Below are positions 26,404-35,400 of a stretch of DNA of 64,000 nt, one piece after another (the stretch's first letter is position 1; each line of letters opens with the position of its first letter). The stretch lies in assembly GCA_945893365.1 (NCBI GenBank), contig CAMDED010000011.1:1-64000 (forward strand), written 5' to 3'. Made by a program: the position numbers and the translations under genes. Source of the DNA: Candidatus Sulfopaludibacter sp. SbA3 (lineage in GTDB: Bacteria > Acidobacteriota > Terriglobia > Bryobacterales > Bryobacteraceae). The notes under the pieces are model-generated. The model was not told the DNA's origin and searched no databases. It saw nothing but the letters and a program-made list of their open reading frames with translations.

Positions 26404-28032
26404 TCAACGGTCCTGCCCGACAATCCAAGTGAAACCGCCATCGACACCAGGGCCGTTATACACGCACAGGCCCCCCGTGATGGGGCCTGGGTCGGGTCCC
26501 GGCGGCAGGCGGAAGTTGACCTGATAAATTCCGATCGTGCCGGGAGCGAGACCGGCGAACAATGTCTCCGCTTCGGCGCGGTACGGGTCGAAGCGGCAGC
26601 GGAACTGCCCCTGAATCGGCACGGTCCTGTCGAGCGGAGCGGGCTGGCCGGTTTGGACCGCGCCGATGACGGGTCCGAGCCCGGTCGCGTAGACAGTGAA
26701 GATATCGCCGGGGTGGAGATTGGCCGTCAACAACCCGCTGAAGTCGCCGCGCACGGCCTTGAACCCGAGGACGCTGGTTTCACCTACGCCGAGCGGTTCG
26801 AAGCGCGGAAACATAGGCCTCAAACGGTTCGAAACCGACTGGTTCTGGTGGAAAGGCGATTCGCCGGCGATCTCCAGGCGGAAGACGGGTTGCCCTGTGG
26901 CGTTTACCTCCCAAGGTACCTGGACGCCGATCTCCTTGTCGTTTGCAAACAGGATGGGAAGGGCTACATCGTCGAGGAACATCCGGCCCCTGAGAACGTC
27001 GGCCATACGCGGCAGCGTTCCGGTGAGGCGGACGAGCGAGCCCGGCACTAGGGTCGGAAAGTCCGGCACGTAAGGAGTCGGAGGCACCAGGGTTCGAACG
27101 ACAGAGCCATTCGCCAGGTCGACGCCGACGATCCGGCCTGTCGCCGTTACCAGAAAAGCGGCGGTTCCGTTACCGCTCAGCGCGCCATCCGTGGCGAGTT
27201 CGCCCTCCGGGAGAGGCACGGCTGCGCTTTCTCCGGTCATCGTGTTCGCGACGAACGCCTGACCCGCGTTCGAAGAGCCGACCCTGTACAGCAGCCGCAG
27301 TCCGTCGTTGCTCAGCCCCATGCCTCCGATAAACCCGGGTGCGGACGGCCGCGAAAAAACGACCGTCTCGCGTCCCGTCGAAATATCTCTCGCCACCAAA
27401 CGCTGCTGCGGGTTTGCCGGAAAATCAAAAAGCTGTAAATACACCAGCACGCCCGCGTTATCGCTGATGGCAAAGATGGCGAACGGCCCTCGCAAAGGGT
27501 GAGGCGTGATGCTGCCCTGCCGCCAAAGTCCGCCCTGCAAGACCACCGTTCCATCCGAGGCGATCGGGAAGGGAGCGGCCACCGGCTGGGGAAGACGAGT
27601 ACGCTCTCCGGTCCCGAGGTTAATCAAGATGGATGGAGGCGGGGCGTTTGCCGGCGGCGGCCCGGCTATTCCAGTGAGAGTCGCCCATTGCGCATTTCGG
27701 CTCATGCTCAAGCGCGCGGCTGGCCCGAGCACGGCGGCGCGAAGCCCCCGCAACTCGGCCTGCGCGTTCAGCGTAAACCCGACGGTCCGGCCGTCGGCGG
27801 AAACCTGCGGAGATCGAGCGAGGAAACCGCTTGCGTCCGGGACGTCCTCGAACAACTCCAGTCCGTTCTCGGCGATCCGGTAGATCCTCACTTCGCCGCG
27901 GCTGACCGGCGCGCCGGAGAATTGGAGAGCCGTCGTGAAGTACACTTGCTTCCCGTCGTCCGTGGATGCCAGTTCCGCGAATTGGCCGCAGAGCGGGAAC
28001 GACAACGGGATGAGAATCAACCACCTTCTCAT
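26404..28032 (-). CDS. Exported protein with Solibacter-type C-terminal domain (TIGR03437-like)
   Basis: A 542-residue protein with signal peptide MRRWLILIPLSFPLCGQ; the start is ATG 28032, the frame being open upstream only as nonsense. The first 350 residues resemble WD40-like propeller blades (SADGRTVGFTLNAQAE, LSNDGLRLLYRVG, SGNGTAAFLVTATG). The C-terminal 200 residues carry PGSLVRLTG, VALPILFANDKEIGVQVPWE, PGDIFTVYATGLGPV, and a closing PGTIGIYQVNFRLPPG, which I recognise as the Solibacter uncharacterised C-terminal domain. Function is unknown. The domain is common in Solibacterales and supports that placement. The DinB-like gene follows on the same strand. Confidence 0.8.
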   Translation of the reverse strand: MRRWLILIPLSFPLCGQFAELASTDDGKQVYFTTALQFSGAPVSRGEVRIYRIAENGLELFEDVPDASGFLARSPQVSADGRTVGFTLNAQAELRGLRAAVLGPAARLSMSRNAQWATLTGIAGPPPANAPPPSILINLGTGERTRLPQPVAAPFPIASDGTVVLQGGLWRQGSITPHPLRGPFAIFAISDNAGVLVYLQLFDFPANPQQRLVARDISTGRETVVFSRPSAPGFIGGMGLSNDGLRLLYRVGSSNAGQAFVANTMTGESAAVPLPEGELATDGALSGNGTAAFLVTATGRIVGVDLANGSVVRTLVPPTPYVPDFPTLVPGSLVRLTGTLPRMADVLRGRMFLDDVALPILFANDKEIGVQVPWEVNATGQPVFRLEIAGESPFHQNQSVSNRLRPMFPRFEPLGVGETSVLGFKAVRGDFSGLLTANLHPGDIFTVYATGLGPVIGAVQTGQPAPLDRTVPIQGQFRCRFDPYRAEAETLFAGLAPGTIGIYQVNFRLPPGPDPGPITGGLCVYNGPGVDGGFTWIVGQDR

Positions 28033-28197
28033 ACTCCGAGCATACCGGAGATTGCCTTTTGGATTTACCAGTGACGCTGCGATGCCGGCGGCCGGACTGA
28101 AACCGCGGACCGCCGAAAACAAATTTGAAGTTGCCGCAACCGGCGATCTCCGCGAACCAAACGACTGCCGCGCAGACCTCACTGGCTGCGCGCCATT

Positions 28198-29018
28198 TCA
28201 CTGCGAGAGCGGTCTACTCTTGCCGAGAACGCCTTCGAGCGTTTCCGCGGTAACGAACTTTTTCGACCAGCGCTCGAACTGGTCAACCGTGGCCGCTTCC
28301 AATCGTTCGTCCACCCATTTCGGCAACTTGCCGAATTTCGTTGCCAGTTGTCTCCGCAGCATTTTCGCGCGATCAACCCGGATGGCGTCCAGGACGAATT
28401 CGTTTTTGTAGAAAGGGTCCGTCGTGATTCCCATAGTTGTCAACTCCATTCTGAGCCGTCCCTTCAATCGGCGCAACCCCGACAGTAGCACGATCTGGGA
28501 CAAAACTCTCTCCCGTTCGGCGCCTCTCAACCCGCCCGCTCGTTTCGCGATCTCCAGCACCTGCTCCGGCCCGCCGCCGGCAAGCATCGCGAGGGCGAGA
28601 TCGCCCGGCCGGCCGCTTGCCATCAGCTTCCGCGCGTCCATCTCGCGAATGTCCATCAACGTGTAGGCGCACTTCGTCTCGCCCATGTCCACGCGATCTT
28701 CCATCCGCATCTTCGCCTGTCCTACATACAGAACCACCTGCCGCACACGGCGCGCCGGTACTTCTGTCCGAGCAGCAGACAATAGATCCCCTCGCGGTAC
28801 GGCATGTCCTTGTCATTGCCGCTCTGGAACTCGATGTGGAGAATGGTTCCATCCGCCAGCGATAACACCAAGTCCGCCCGGCGCTCCTCGACTCGGGCTA
28901 ATTCGACGTTCAGAACCTCCCGCACGGCAACACCGGCAATCAATTGGCCCAAGAGGCTCGGATGATCCCGCTGGAACAGGTCCTTCACCACCAGGTCGTA
29001 CTTGCTGCCGTCTTTCAT
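28198..29018 (-). pseudogene. Rpn-family (PD-(D/E)XK) nuclease gene broken by a frameshift
   Basis: The start ATG 29018 has GGGAGA upstream (ATG 29033 does not). The first part, counted from ATG 29033, carries the nuclease core: VKDLFQRDHPSLLGQLI, D54 in RRADLV and E68-F-Q in LHIEFQSG. It runs to GQKYRR, after which this frame ends at 28722. The protein continues in another frame from about 28750, as RRVRQVVLYVG, then helical sequence to TGA at 28198. The switch lies at a GCGCGC run, where a 2-bp gain would account for it. Rpn proteins promote RecA-independent recombination and some act in phage defence or as toxins. Unless the shift is programmed or a sequencing error, the gene is dead. Confidence 0.75.
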
Positions 29019-29117
29019 GTGGCAATCTCCCATTTTCGCTGAGCGGCCGCGATTTCGCGTGCCTCACACTATCCGCAAACAACCCGCCCGCGGGAATCCC
29101 GCTAGAATGTCCTTGAG

Positions 29118-30089
29118 ATGCCTTTCCCGATTCATCGCATGCGCCGCTTGCGCTCGACCGAGCCGCTCAGAAACCTGGTCCGCGAGACGCGACTCTCTCC
29201 GTCGCAGTTCATCCTGCCGCTATTTGTGTGTCCCGGGGAGGGCGTCCGGCGTGAGATCGGCTCCATGCCCGGCAACTTCCAGATGTCCGTCGACCGGATC
29301 GTTCAGGAATGCGGCGAGGTGCACTCGCTCGGCATCGGCGGCGTCATTCTTTTCGGCTTGCCCGAAACCAAAGACGAGATCGCTTCGGGCGGATACGCGG
29401 AAGACGGCATTGTCCAGAAAGCGCTTCGCGCCATCAAGCGCGAGCATCCGAAGCTCCTCGCCATCACCGACGTCTGCAACTGCGAATACACGAGCCACGG
29501 CCACTGCGGCAAGATCGTGGACGGCGACGTCGATAACGACTCTACGCTCGAATGGCTCGCCGCCGCAGCCGTCTCGCACGCCCGCGCCGGCGCGGACATG
29601 GTGGCGCCATCCGACATGATGGACGGCCGCGTCGGGGCCATTCGCTTGGCTCTCGACAGCCACGGCTTCGAGAAGACGCCCATCCTCTCCTATGCCGCCA
29701 AATTCGCCTCGGCCTTCTACGGCCCGTTCCGGGAAGCCGCCGATTCCGCTCCCCAGTTCGGCGACCGCCGAAGCTATCAAATGGACCCGGCCAACGGGCG
29801 CGAGGCCATGCGCGAGATCGCGCTCGACCTCGAAGAGGGAGCGGACATGATCATGGTCAAGCCGGCCCTGGCCTACCTCGACCTCATCGCCGAGGCGCGC
29901 CGCCGCTTCGATGCGCCTTTGGCCGCCTATCAGGTCAGCGGCGAGTATTCGATGATCATGGCCGCGGTCCGCAACGGCTGGATCGACCACGATCGCGCTA
30001 TGATGGAAACGCTCACCTCCATCTACCGCGCCGGCGCAGGCGTCATCGTGACCTACTTCGCGAAGCCCGCGGCGCGCCTGCTATCGTAG
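29118..30089 (+). CDS. hemB: Delta-aminolevulinic acid dehydratase (porphobilinogen synthase)
   Basis: A 323-residue haem-pathway enzyme joining two 5-aminolevulinate molecules into porphobilinogen in the cytoplasm, the expected length. The active-site zinc cysteines are present (C120, C122, C130 in [13 protein letters not shown]), so this is a zinc-dependent type. The two Schiff-base lysines are K195 (SYAAKFAS) and K248 ([10 protein letters not shown]). Allosteric-type ends are ordinary. It is separated by 84 bp from the divergent Rpn gene and heads a three-gene plus-strand unit with an aldolase (6-bp gap) and a decarboxylase. Confidence 0.97.
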   Translation: MPFPIHRMRRLRSTEPLRNLVRETRLSPSQFILPLFVCPGEGVRREIGSMPGNFQMSVDRIVQECGEVHSLGIGGVILFGLPETKDEIASGGYAEDGIVQKALRAIKREHPKLLAITDVCNCEYTSHGHCGKIVDGDVDNDSTLEWLAAAAVSHARAGADMVAPSDMMDGRVGAIRLALDSHGFEKTPILSYAAKFASAFYGPFREAADSAPQFGDRRSYQMDPANGREAMREIALDLEEGADMIMVKPALAYLDLIAEARRRFDAPLAAYQVSGEYSMIMAAVRNGWIDHDRAMMETLTSIYRAGAGVIVTYFAKPAARLLS

Positions 30090-30095
30090 ACTGAC

Positions 30096-31010
30096 ATGGC
30101 ATCGCTCGCTCTATCCGGAATTCACATTGCCGCGGTCACGCCCCACAAACGCGAGGGCCACGAGCCCGATATCGCCGCCACGCTCGACCTTGTGGACGCC
30201 TATTGCGACGCAGGCGCGAAGGGGATCGCGCTGCTCGGCTCTACCGGCGAGTTCCTGCACCTGAGGACGGAAGATCGCATTCGGCTGCTGAACCTGGCGC
30301 TCAAGCGAAGCCGTGTTCCCATCATCGCAGGCGTTTCGCATTCCACCCTTGATGGCGCGGTCGAATTGGCGCGCGCCGCTGCCTCCGCCGGCGCCGCCGC
30401 CGCCCTGTTGATGCCTCCCTACTTCTTCCGCTACCGCCAACAGGACGTCATGGAGTTCTATCTCGCGTACGCGAAGCAGATGCAGGGAGCGTTGCCCACG
30501 CTGCTCTACAACATTCCGTTCTTCACCACGCCGCTCGAATTCGAAACGTCTCGCGGCCTCCTCCGTAGCGGCCACTTTGCAGGCATCAAGGATTCGAGCG
30601 GAAACCTGAACGACTTCCGCTCGCTGCTTGCCCTTAGAAACGAAACGCCCTTCACCCTGTTCGTGGGCAACGACGAGATCTTCACCATTGGCCGCTCCGA
30701 AGGCGCGGATGGCGGCATCTCCGGCGTCGCGAGCGCGGTTCCCGAGCTGATGCTCTCGCTCGACGAATCCATCGCGTCCGGAAATGCCGCGAGGACCGCG
30801 CGCCTCGAGGACCGGTTGCAGGAATTCATCCGTTGGCTTGGCCGCTTCCCCGCTCCTGTCGGCGTAAAAGCAGCCACCGAAGCGCGCGGGCTTAAAGTCG
30901 GTCCGCTCGCCGTGCCTCTGTCGCCGGCGGACCGCGAGGAGCTTGATCGATTCAAGGCCTGGTTCAAGGAGTGGCTGCCCGTCGTGCGCCGGGAATCCGC
31001 CGCCGCATGA
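30096..31010 (+). CDS. DapA/NanA-family aldolase (dihydrodipicolinate-synthase-like)
   Basis: A 304-residue Schiff-base aldolase of the DHDPS/N-acetylneuraminate lyase family. It has the pyruvate-binding GSTGE loop (48-52), Y138 in LLYNIPF and the catalytic K165 in GIKDSSG. True DapA usually has GTTGE and the Tyr pair of the tetramer interface; here Ser replaces the first Thr and the surrounding sequence is divergent, so a catabolic aldolase or lyase is at least as likely. It is co-transcribed between hemB and the decarboxylase, with a 4-bp overlap to the latter. Its pathway is not evident. Confidence 0.85.
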   Translation: MASLALSGIHIAAVTPHKREGHEPDIAATLDLVDAYCDAGAKGIALLGSTGEFLHLRTEDRIRLLNLALKRSRVPIIAGVSHSTLDGAVELARAAASAGAAAALLMPPYFFRYRQQDVMEFYLAYAKQMQGALPTLLYNIPFFTTPLEFETSRGLLRSGHFAGIKDSSGNLNDFRSLLALRNETPFTLFVGNDEIFTIGRSEGADGGISGVASAVPELMLSLDESIASGNAARTARLEDRLQEFIRWLGRFPAPVGVKAATEARGLKVGPLAVPLSPADREELDRFKAWFKEWLPVVRRESAAA

Positions 31011-32356
31011 GTCCCGAAGAATTCCGTAAGTACGGATACGAAGCCGTGGATTGGATTGCGGACTTTCTCGCCCATCCGGAGCGTTATCCGGTCGTGCCGC
31101 AACGCCAGCCGGGCGAGTTGATCGACGCCTTGCCCGCCCACGGCCCGGAGACCGGCGAACCGATGTCCGCGATCCTGGAAGACTTCCGCCGCTTGATCGT
31201 GCCCGCGCTTACTCACTGGAATCATCCCGGATTCATGGCCTACTTCGCGACCTCGGCCTCCCCGCCCGGAATCCTGGGCGAAATGCTTGCAGCCGCCGTC
31301 AATCCGAACGGAATGCTATGGAAGACCGCGCCGGCCGTAACCGAGCTCGAACAGGTGACTCTCGGCTGGCTGCGCGAGTGGATTGGCCTGCCGCCGGAAT
31401 TTTTCGGCATGATCCACGACACGGCGTCAACAAGCACTATGCATGCCATCGCCGCCGCTCGTTCGGTAGCGTCCGAGGGCGATGGGCGCCTGGTGATGTA
31501 CGCCTCGGAGCAAGCTCATTCGTCCGTCGAAAAAGGCGGGCTTGCGCTCGGACTGGGACGCGATTGCCTGCGGAAAATACCGGTGGACGCTGAGTTCCGC
31601 ATGCTCCCAGGCGCGCTCGCCGAAGCCATCGGCCGCGATTTCGCCGCGGGATTCCGCCCGTTCTGCATCACGGCGACCGCGGGCACCACTTCGACGACCA
31701 GCGTCGACCCCATTCCCGCCATCGCGGAAATCGCCGCGCGCCACCGTGTCTGGCTCCACGTGGACGCCGCCTATGCTGGCGCAGCCACGCTCGCGCCGGA
31801 GTTCCGCTGGGTGCTTGAGGGCGCGGAGCACGCCGATTCGCTAGTCGTGAACCCGCATAAATGGATGTTCACGCCAGTCGACTTGAGCGCGTTTTACACC
31901 AGGCGGCCGGAAGTTCTGCGGCAGGCCTTTTCCCTCGTTCCGGAATACCTGCGTTCGGCCGGGCACCCGCGCGCGGTGAATCTCATGGACTACGGCGTGC
32001 CTCTCGGACGGCGCTTCCGGGCGTTGAAGCTGTGGTTCGTACTGCGCTCTTATGGACGCGAGGGCATCGCGGATATCATCCGCGCTCACGCCAGCTATGC
32101 CAAGGAATTGGCAGCCCTAGTGGACGCGCATCCGGACTTCGAGCGCATGGCTCCGGCTCCGTTCTCCGTAGTCTGCTTCCGCTTCAAGGGTACGGACGAG
32201 GAAAACCTGAAGCTCATCGAGCGCGTGAACGCAACGGGCCGCGCGTTTCTCTCGCACACCGTGCTCGATGGAAAAGTGGTGATCCGCCTCGCCATCGGTA
32301 ACATCGGAACCACCCGCGAACACGTGATGGAAGCGTGGCGGATGCTCAGTAGTTAG
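31007..32356 (+). CDS. Pyridoxal-phosphate group II aromatic-L-amino-acid-type decarboxylase
   Basis: A 449-residue decarboxylase starting at ATG 31007, overlapping the aldolase stop by 4 bp. It shows the PLP-lysine K285 in NPHKWMF, the cofactor-stacking H171 in EQAHSSVEKG, D253 in HVDAAYAG, and TAGTTSTTSVDP, all typical of the animal/plant-type aromatic amino acid decarboxylases also found in bacteria. Its substrate may be Phe, Tyr, Trp or DOPA, giving an amine. Residues 337-449 are encoded again, in broken form, at 36595-36936, and the region downstream is a foreign island. Thus its 3' end may be of imported origin. Confidence 0.9.
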   Translation: MSPEEFRKYGYEAVDWIADFLAHPERYPVVPQRQPGELIDALPAHGPETGEPMSAILEDFRRLIVPALTHWNHPGFMAYFATSASPPGILGEMLAAAVNPNGMLWKTAPAVTELEQVTLGWLREWIGLPPEFFGMIHDTASTSTMHAIAAARSVASEGDGRLVMYASEQAHSSVEKGGLALGLGRDCLRKIPVDAEFRMLPGALAEAIGRDFAAGFRPFCITATAGTTSTTSVDPIPAIAEIAARHRVWLHVDAAYAGAATLAPEFRWVLEGAEHADSLVVNPHKWMFTPVDLSAFYTRRPEVLRQAFSLVPEYLRSAGHPRAVNLMDYGVPLGRRFRALKLWFVLRSYGREGIADIIRAHASYAKELAALVDAHPDFERMAPAPFSVVCFRFKGTDEENLKLIERVNATGRAFLSHTVLDGKVVIRLAIGNIGTTREHVMEAWRMLSS

Positions 32357-32369
32357 TTTCCGAAGTTCG
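32017..32369 (+). repeat. Direct repeat copy A: 3' end of the decarboxylase gene
   Basis: From CCGGGCG at 32017 to GAAGTTCG just past the stop codon, this stretch matches 36595-36953. By hand count there are about 25 substitutions in 340 bases (about 92% identity), mostly at third codon positions. It marks the left boundary of the accessory gene island. Confidence 0.9.
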
Positions 32370-32442
32370 GCGCCTATCCCGCAGACCGTGAAGCGCTGAG
32401 TATCAGACCTATGGCGTCAATCGTATATTGCACGTCTGGATG

Positions 32443-35400
32443 CTACTCCAACCGTCTGCGCACTGCTGCTTCAGAATCTTCCCAGGCGGCCTCACGTTCA
32501 TACGTCGTGGCAATCTGCCCCACCATATTGGCGACAAACGGATACTCGAATGCCAGTTTCCGTGACCAGTTCCGGTACTTCTCGGCAATCTCACGTTCTT
32601 GGCTACCGCCTACACCGCCCCGGTGGACGCCGCGTGAGTTTAAACGCCCGACACGCATACCGGAAGCGAGGTCCTCGGAACCGATCTCTTCCAGAGCCTC
32701 ACGTACGGCCTCACATGGCCATACGCCGTCATCGCCGTCGCGTGCCCAAGACAGAATCTGCCCGATCATCTGATCTCCAATCTTCGCGCGCGCATACTTC
32801 GAACATAAGGATCGCGCCTCCGCCAACCACGCCGTAAGTTTTGTCGACTTGATCGCTCCGTTTTCATCCGCACCGGGAATGCGTTTGATGTTTGCGAGGA
32901 GCGTATAGGCTGCATCCCCTACAGCCTGTTTTCGCTCCGCATTGCCGATGCTCCACTCTGGCGGGTCCCCGCCGTCGTCGCTTCGCTTGAAAGTTAGCGC
33001 CAATGCCTGTACGAATAGGGATGGCGACCCACTGATCTGGCGCTCCAAGTTCGGGATGCCGTGCCCACTATGCTCAAGTACCCTGATGAACAGAAACTCG
33101 AGCCGCGCCATTTCATCCGGTGTCACGCCCGTCCGGCTTTGCAGGATCTCAAGGGCGCAAGATAAGTGGTACTCGGGGACCTGGTAGGTTCCGGCGGCTT
33201 CCGCATCGCACGTAGCGACCTCGTGGAGCAGCCGTTTCAACCGGGACGTCTCCATTTCTGCTAGCGCGAAATGGACAGTTTGAAACGCGGCGCGGGGGCG
33301 CTGTGCCTCGAGAAGCCCGTCGACGACTTCATTGACTTCTGACGAGTTCAGCCCTATCCAGGACGGATGGACTTCGCGCCAGTACTGCGCGCGTATTTCC
33401 GGTTCCTGGGAATCGAAATGCTGCCATGTCTCCCCTTGAAAGGGCAAGCATTTGAACAGGCGACAGCGTTCGGGCGCAGGCAGGGTAGCCAGGAGGCTAG
33501 TGGTAATCTCTTGACGTCTTGTGTTATCCCCTGGCCGAAGGAAGCTACGAACGAGTTCGTCCATCTTATCGGTGGTCGCCGCGTTGTTGACTCTGAGACA
33601 CGTCTTGAGAAATGCGGATGCACCGGCGCTGTCAATCACCCCGTTAGCCATATGCCATCCGATCGCGGATGCGGCGCTACTTTCGGAGAGTAGGAACTGG
33701 ATGCCTTCAAATCCACTCTCTCTCCATATTTCTTGAAGGGCGGCAACTCGCTCTTTACCGACTCTCTCCTCCCGGCTCTGAAAGTCAAGACTCTCGTCGA
33801 ATAGCTCGTCCGCCGATTCCTCGATCCAGTTTGCAGCGAACAGCCATTGATGCCGGATAACGGCGTCCCGAGGGGCCAGAAGTGTGTATGCTTCACGCGC
33901 ACGGTCTTTTATTTCGCCACCAATTCCGCGATGCTTGCTCCACCGCGTGAAGGCATAGCGGCGGACACGTTCACGCAGGACCGCCTTAAGTTTGTCATCC
34001 TTCTCCGTTTTTGCCCAGCTTTCGATCAGACTCCATACCTTATGCTGGTCTTCTTCTGGAAGGCCGTGCAGGTTTTCAACTAGATCACCCAGAGTATTCG
34101 CGTCGTGTTTCGTCCACGCGATAGCAAGATCTAACGAATTTCTCGCAAACTCGTCTTTCTCTTTTCCAGTCACCGGTAGCCCCGCGCCGTGAGCATCGCT
34201 ACGCCAGCGCGGACGATAGCTATAGTGTCCGAGCCTGGAGCGCCGAGTAAAGTGGTAGAGGCAAACCTGCCAAGCCAAACGGGGGAACCGTTTCGTGAGG
34301 ATCGCAAGCGCTTTCTTCCTCTCGTCAATCGAAGCGGCAGTCTGTGGCATCCACGAGCGGTAAATGGCCAAAACGCTGTTGGCTGGCTTATTGGTCCAGT
34401 TGTCGTCTATCTCCCGCTCTGCCAGCTTTGCAAGTATCAAGGAGACACGGACGAGCTGGTCGGGCTTCCAGGCGAGGCTCTCCAGAGCCCAGAGCAGCCC
34501 AGTGCGGGGACAGCCGCCGAAAAAGCCGGTATCTGCCGGTTTCATGAGCGCGTAGATTTGCGGTTCCGCGGTTTTCAGGTCTGCCTCGATGATCTTAAGG
34601 AACTCCTCGGGAGCTGCTTCAGCGTAAAGAGGAAGATCATCGCTTTGCGAGAGAAGCTTCTCTGGGGTCAGTGGAGTCAGCAGGCTGCGAATCAAGAGAT
34701 TAACCTTCACTTCCATGTTGATCCCAAGTCGATCGGGGAAGAGACTGTTGCCGTGAACGGCCAGGAGGACGAGCGTTTCACAGATTCCTTCGCGCAGTGC
34801 ACGCGAGTGCTCCCTCGTCTTTCCGTACAAGCCAGCGAACGGCCTCTCGTCTTCCGGAAGGTCCAGCGCCGGATCGGTTTCCGACAACACTATTTCTGCC
34901 GCGAAGAGGAAGTCATCGAGGTTTTTTTGGATTACTTTTCCATGAACCGCAAAGAAGGCATCGATCTTTGATGAGACGCCTCGGACTTGGCCCACAGACC
35001 ATAGGGGAGGGTCATCAAATCTGAGCAAATCTGCGATCTGTTCCTCAATTTCGCTGTAGGGTCGCGCGGCAAGAGAGGAGAGGATCTCGCAATCAGCGTT
35101 TGAGTCCGCGTGCCATGCTCCGACAAGCATCATCGGGATAATGCCTTTGACCGCGCCGGCATCCTGTGTCCAGGGCGGCGACTTTATGGAGGGGTTTTTT
35201 GAGAGACGTCGCCGTAATATGGTGGGCGAGCGACCACATTCGCGCTCCAAGATTTCGGCGCGCTGGTCGTCGATCCCCATGGCCGCCAACGCCTTTCTGA
35301 ATGATTCGTGACTAAGCGAATCCACCACGATGTCAGGGTTTGGATCGATGGCATTTCTTGGGCGGACGATAATCGTATGAAGTTTGCAGTAAAGGCCACC

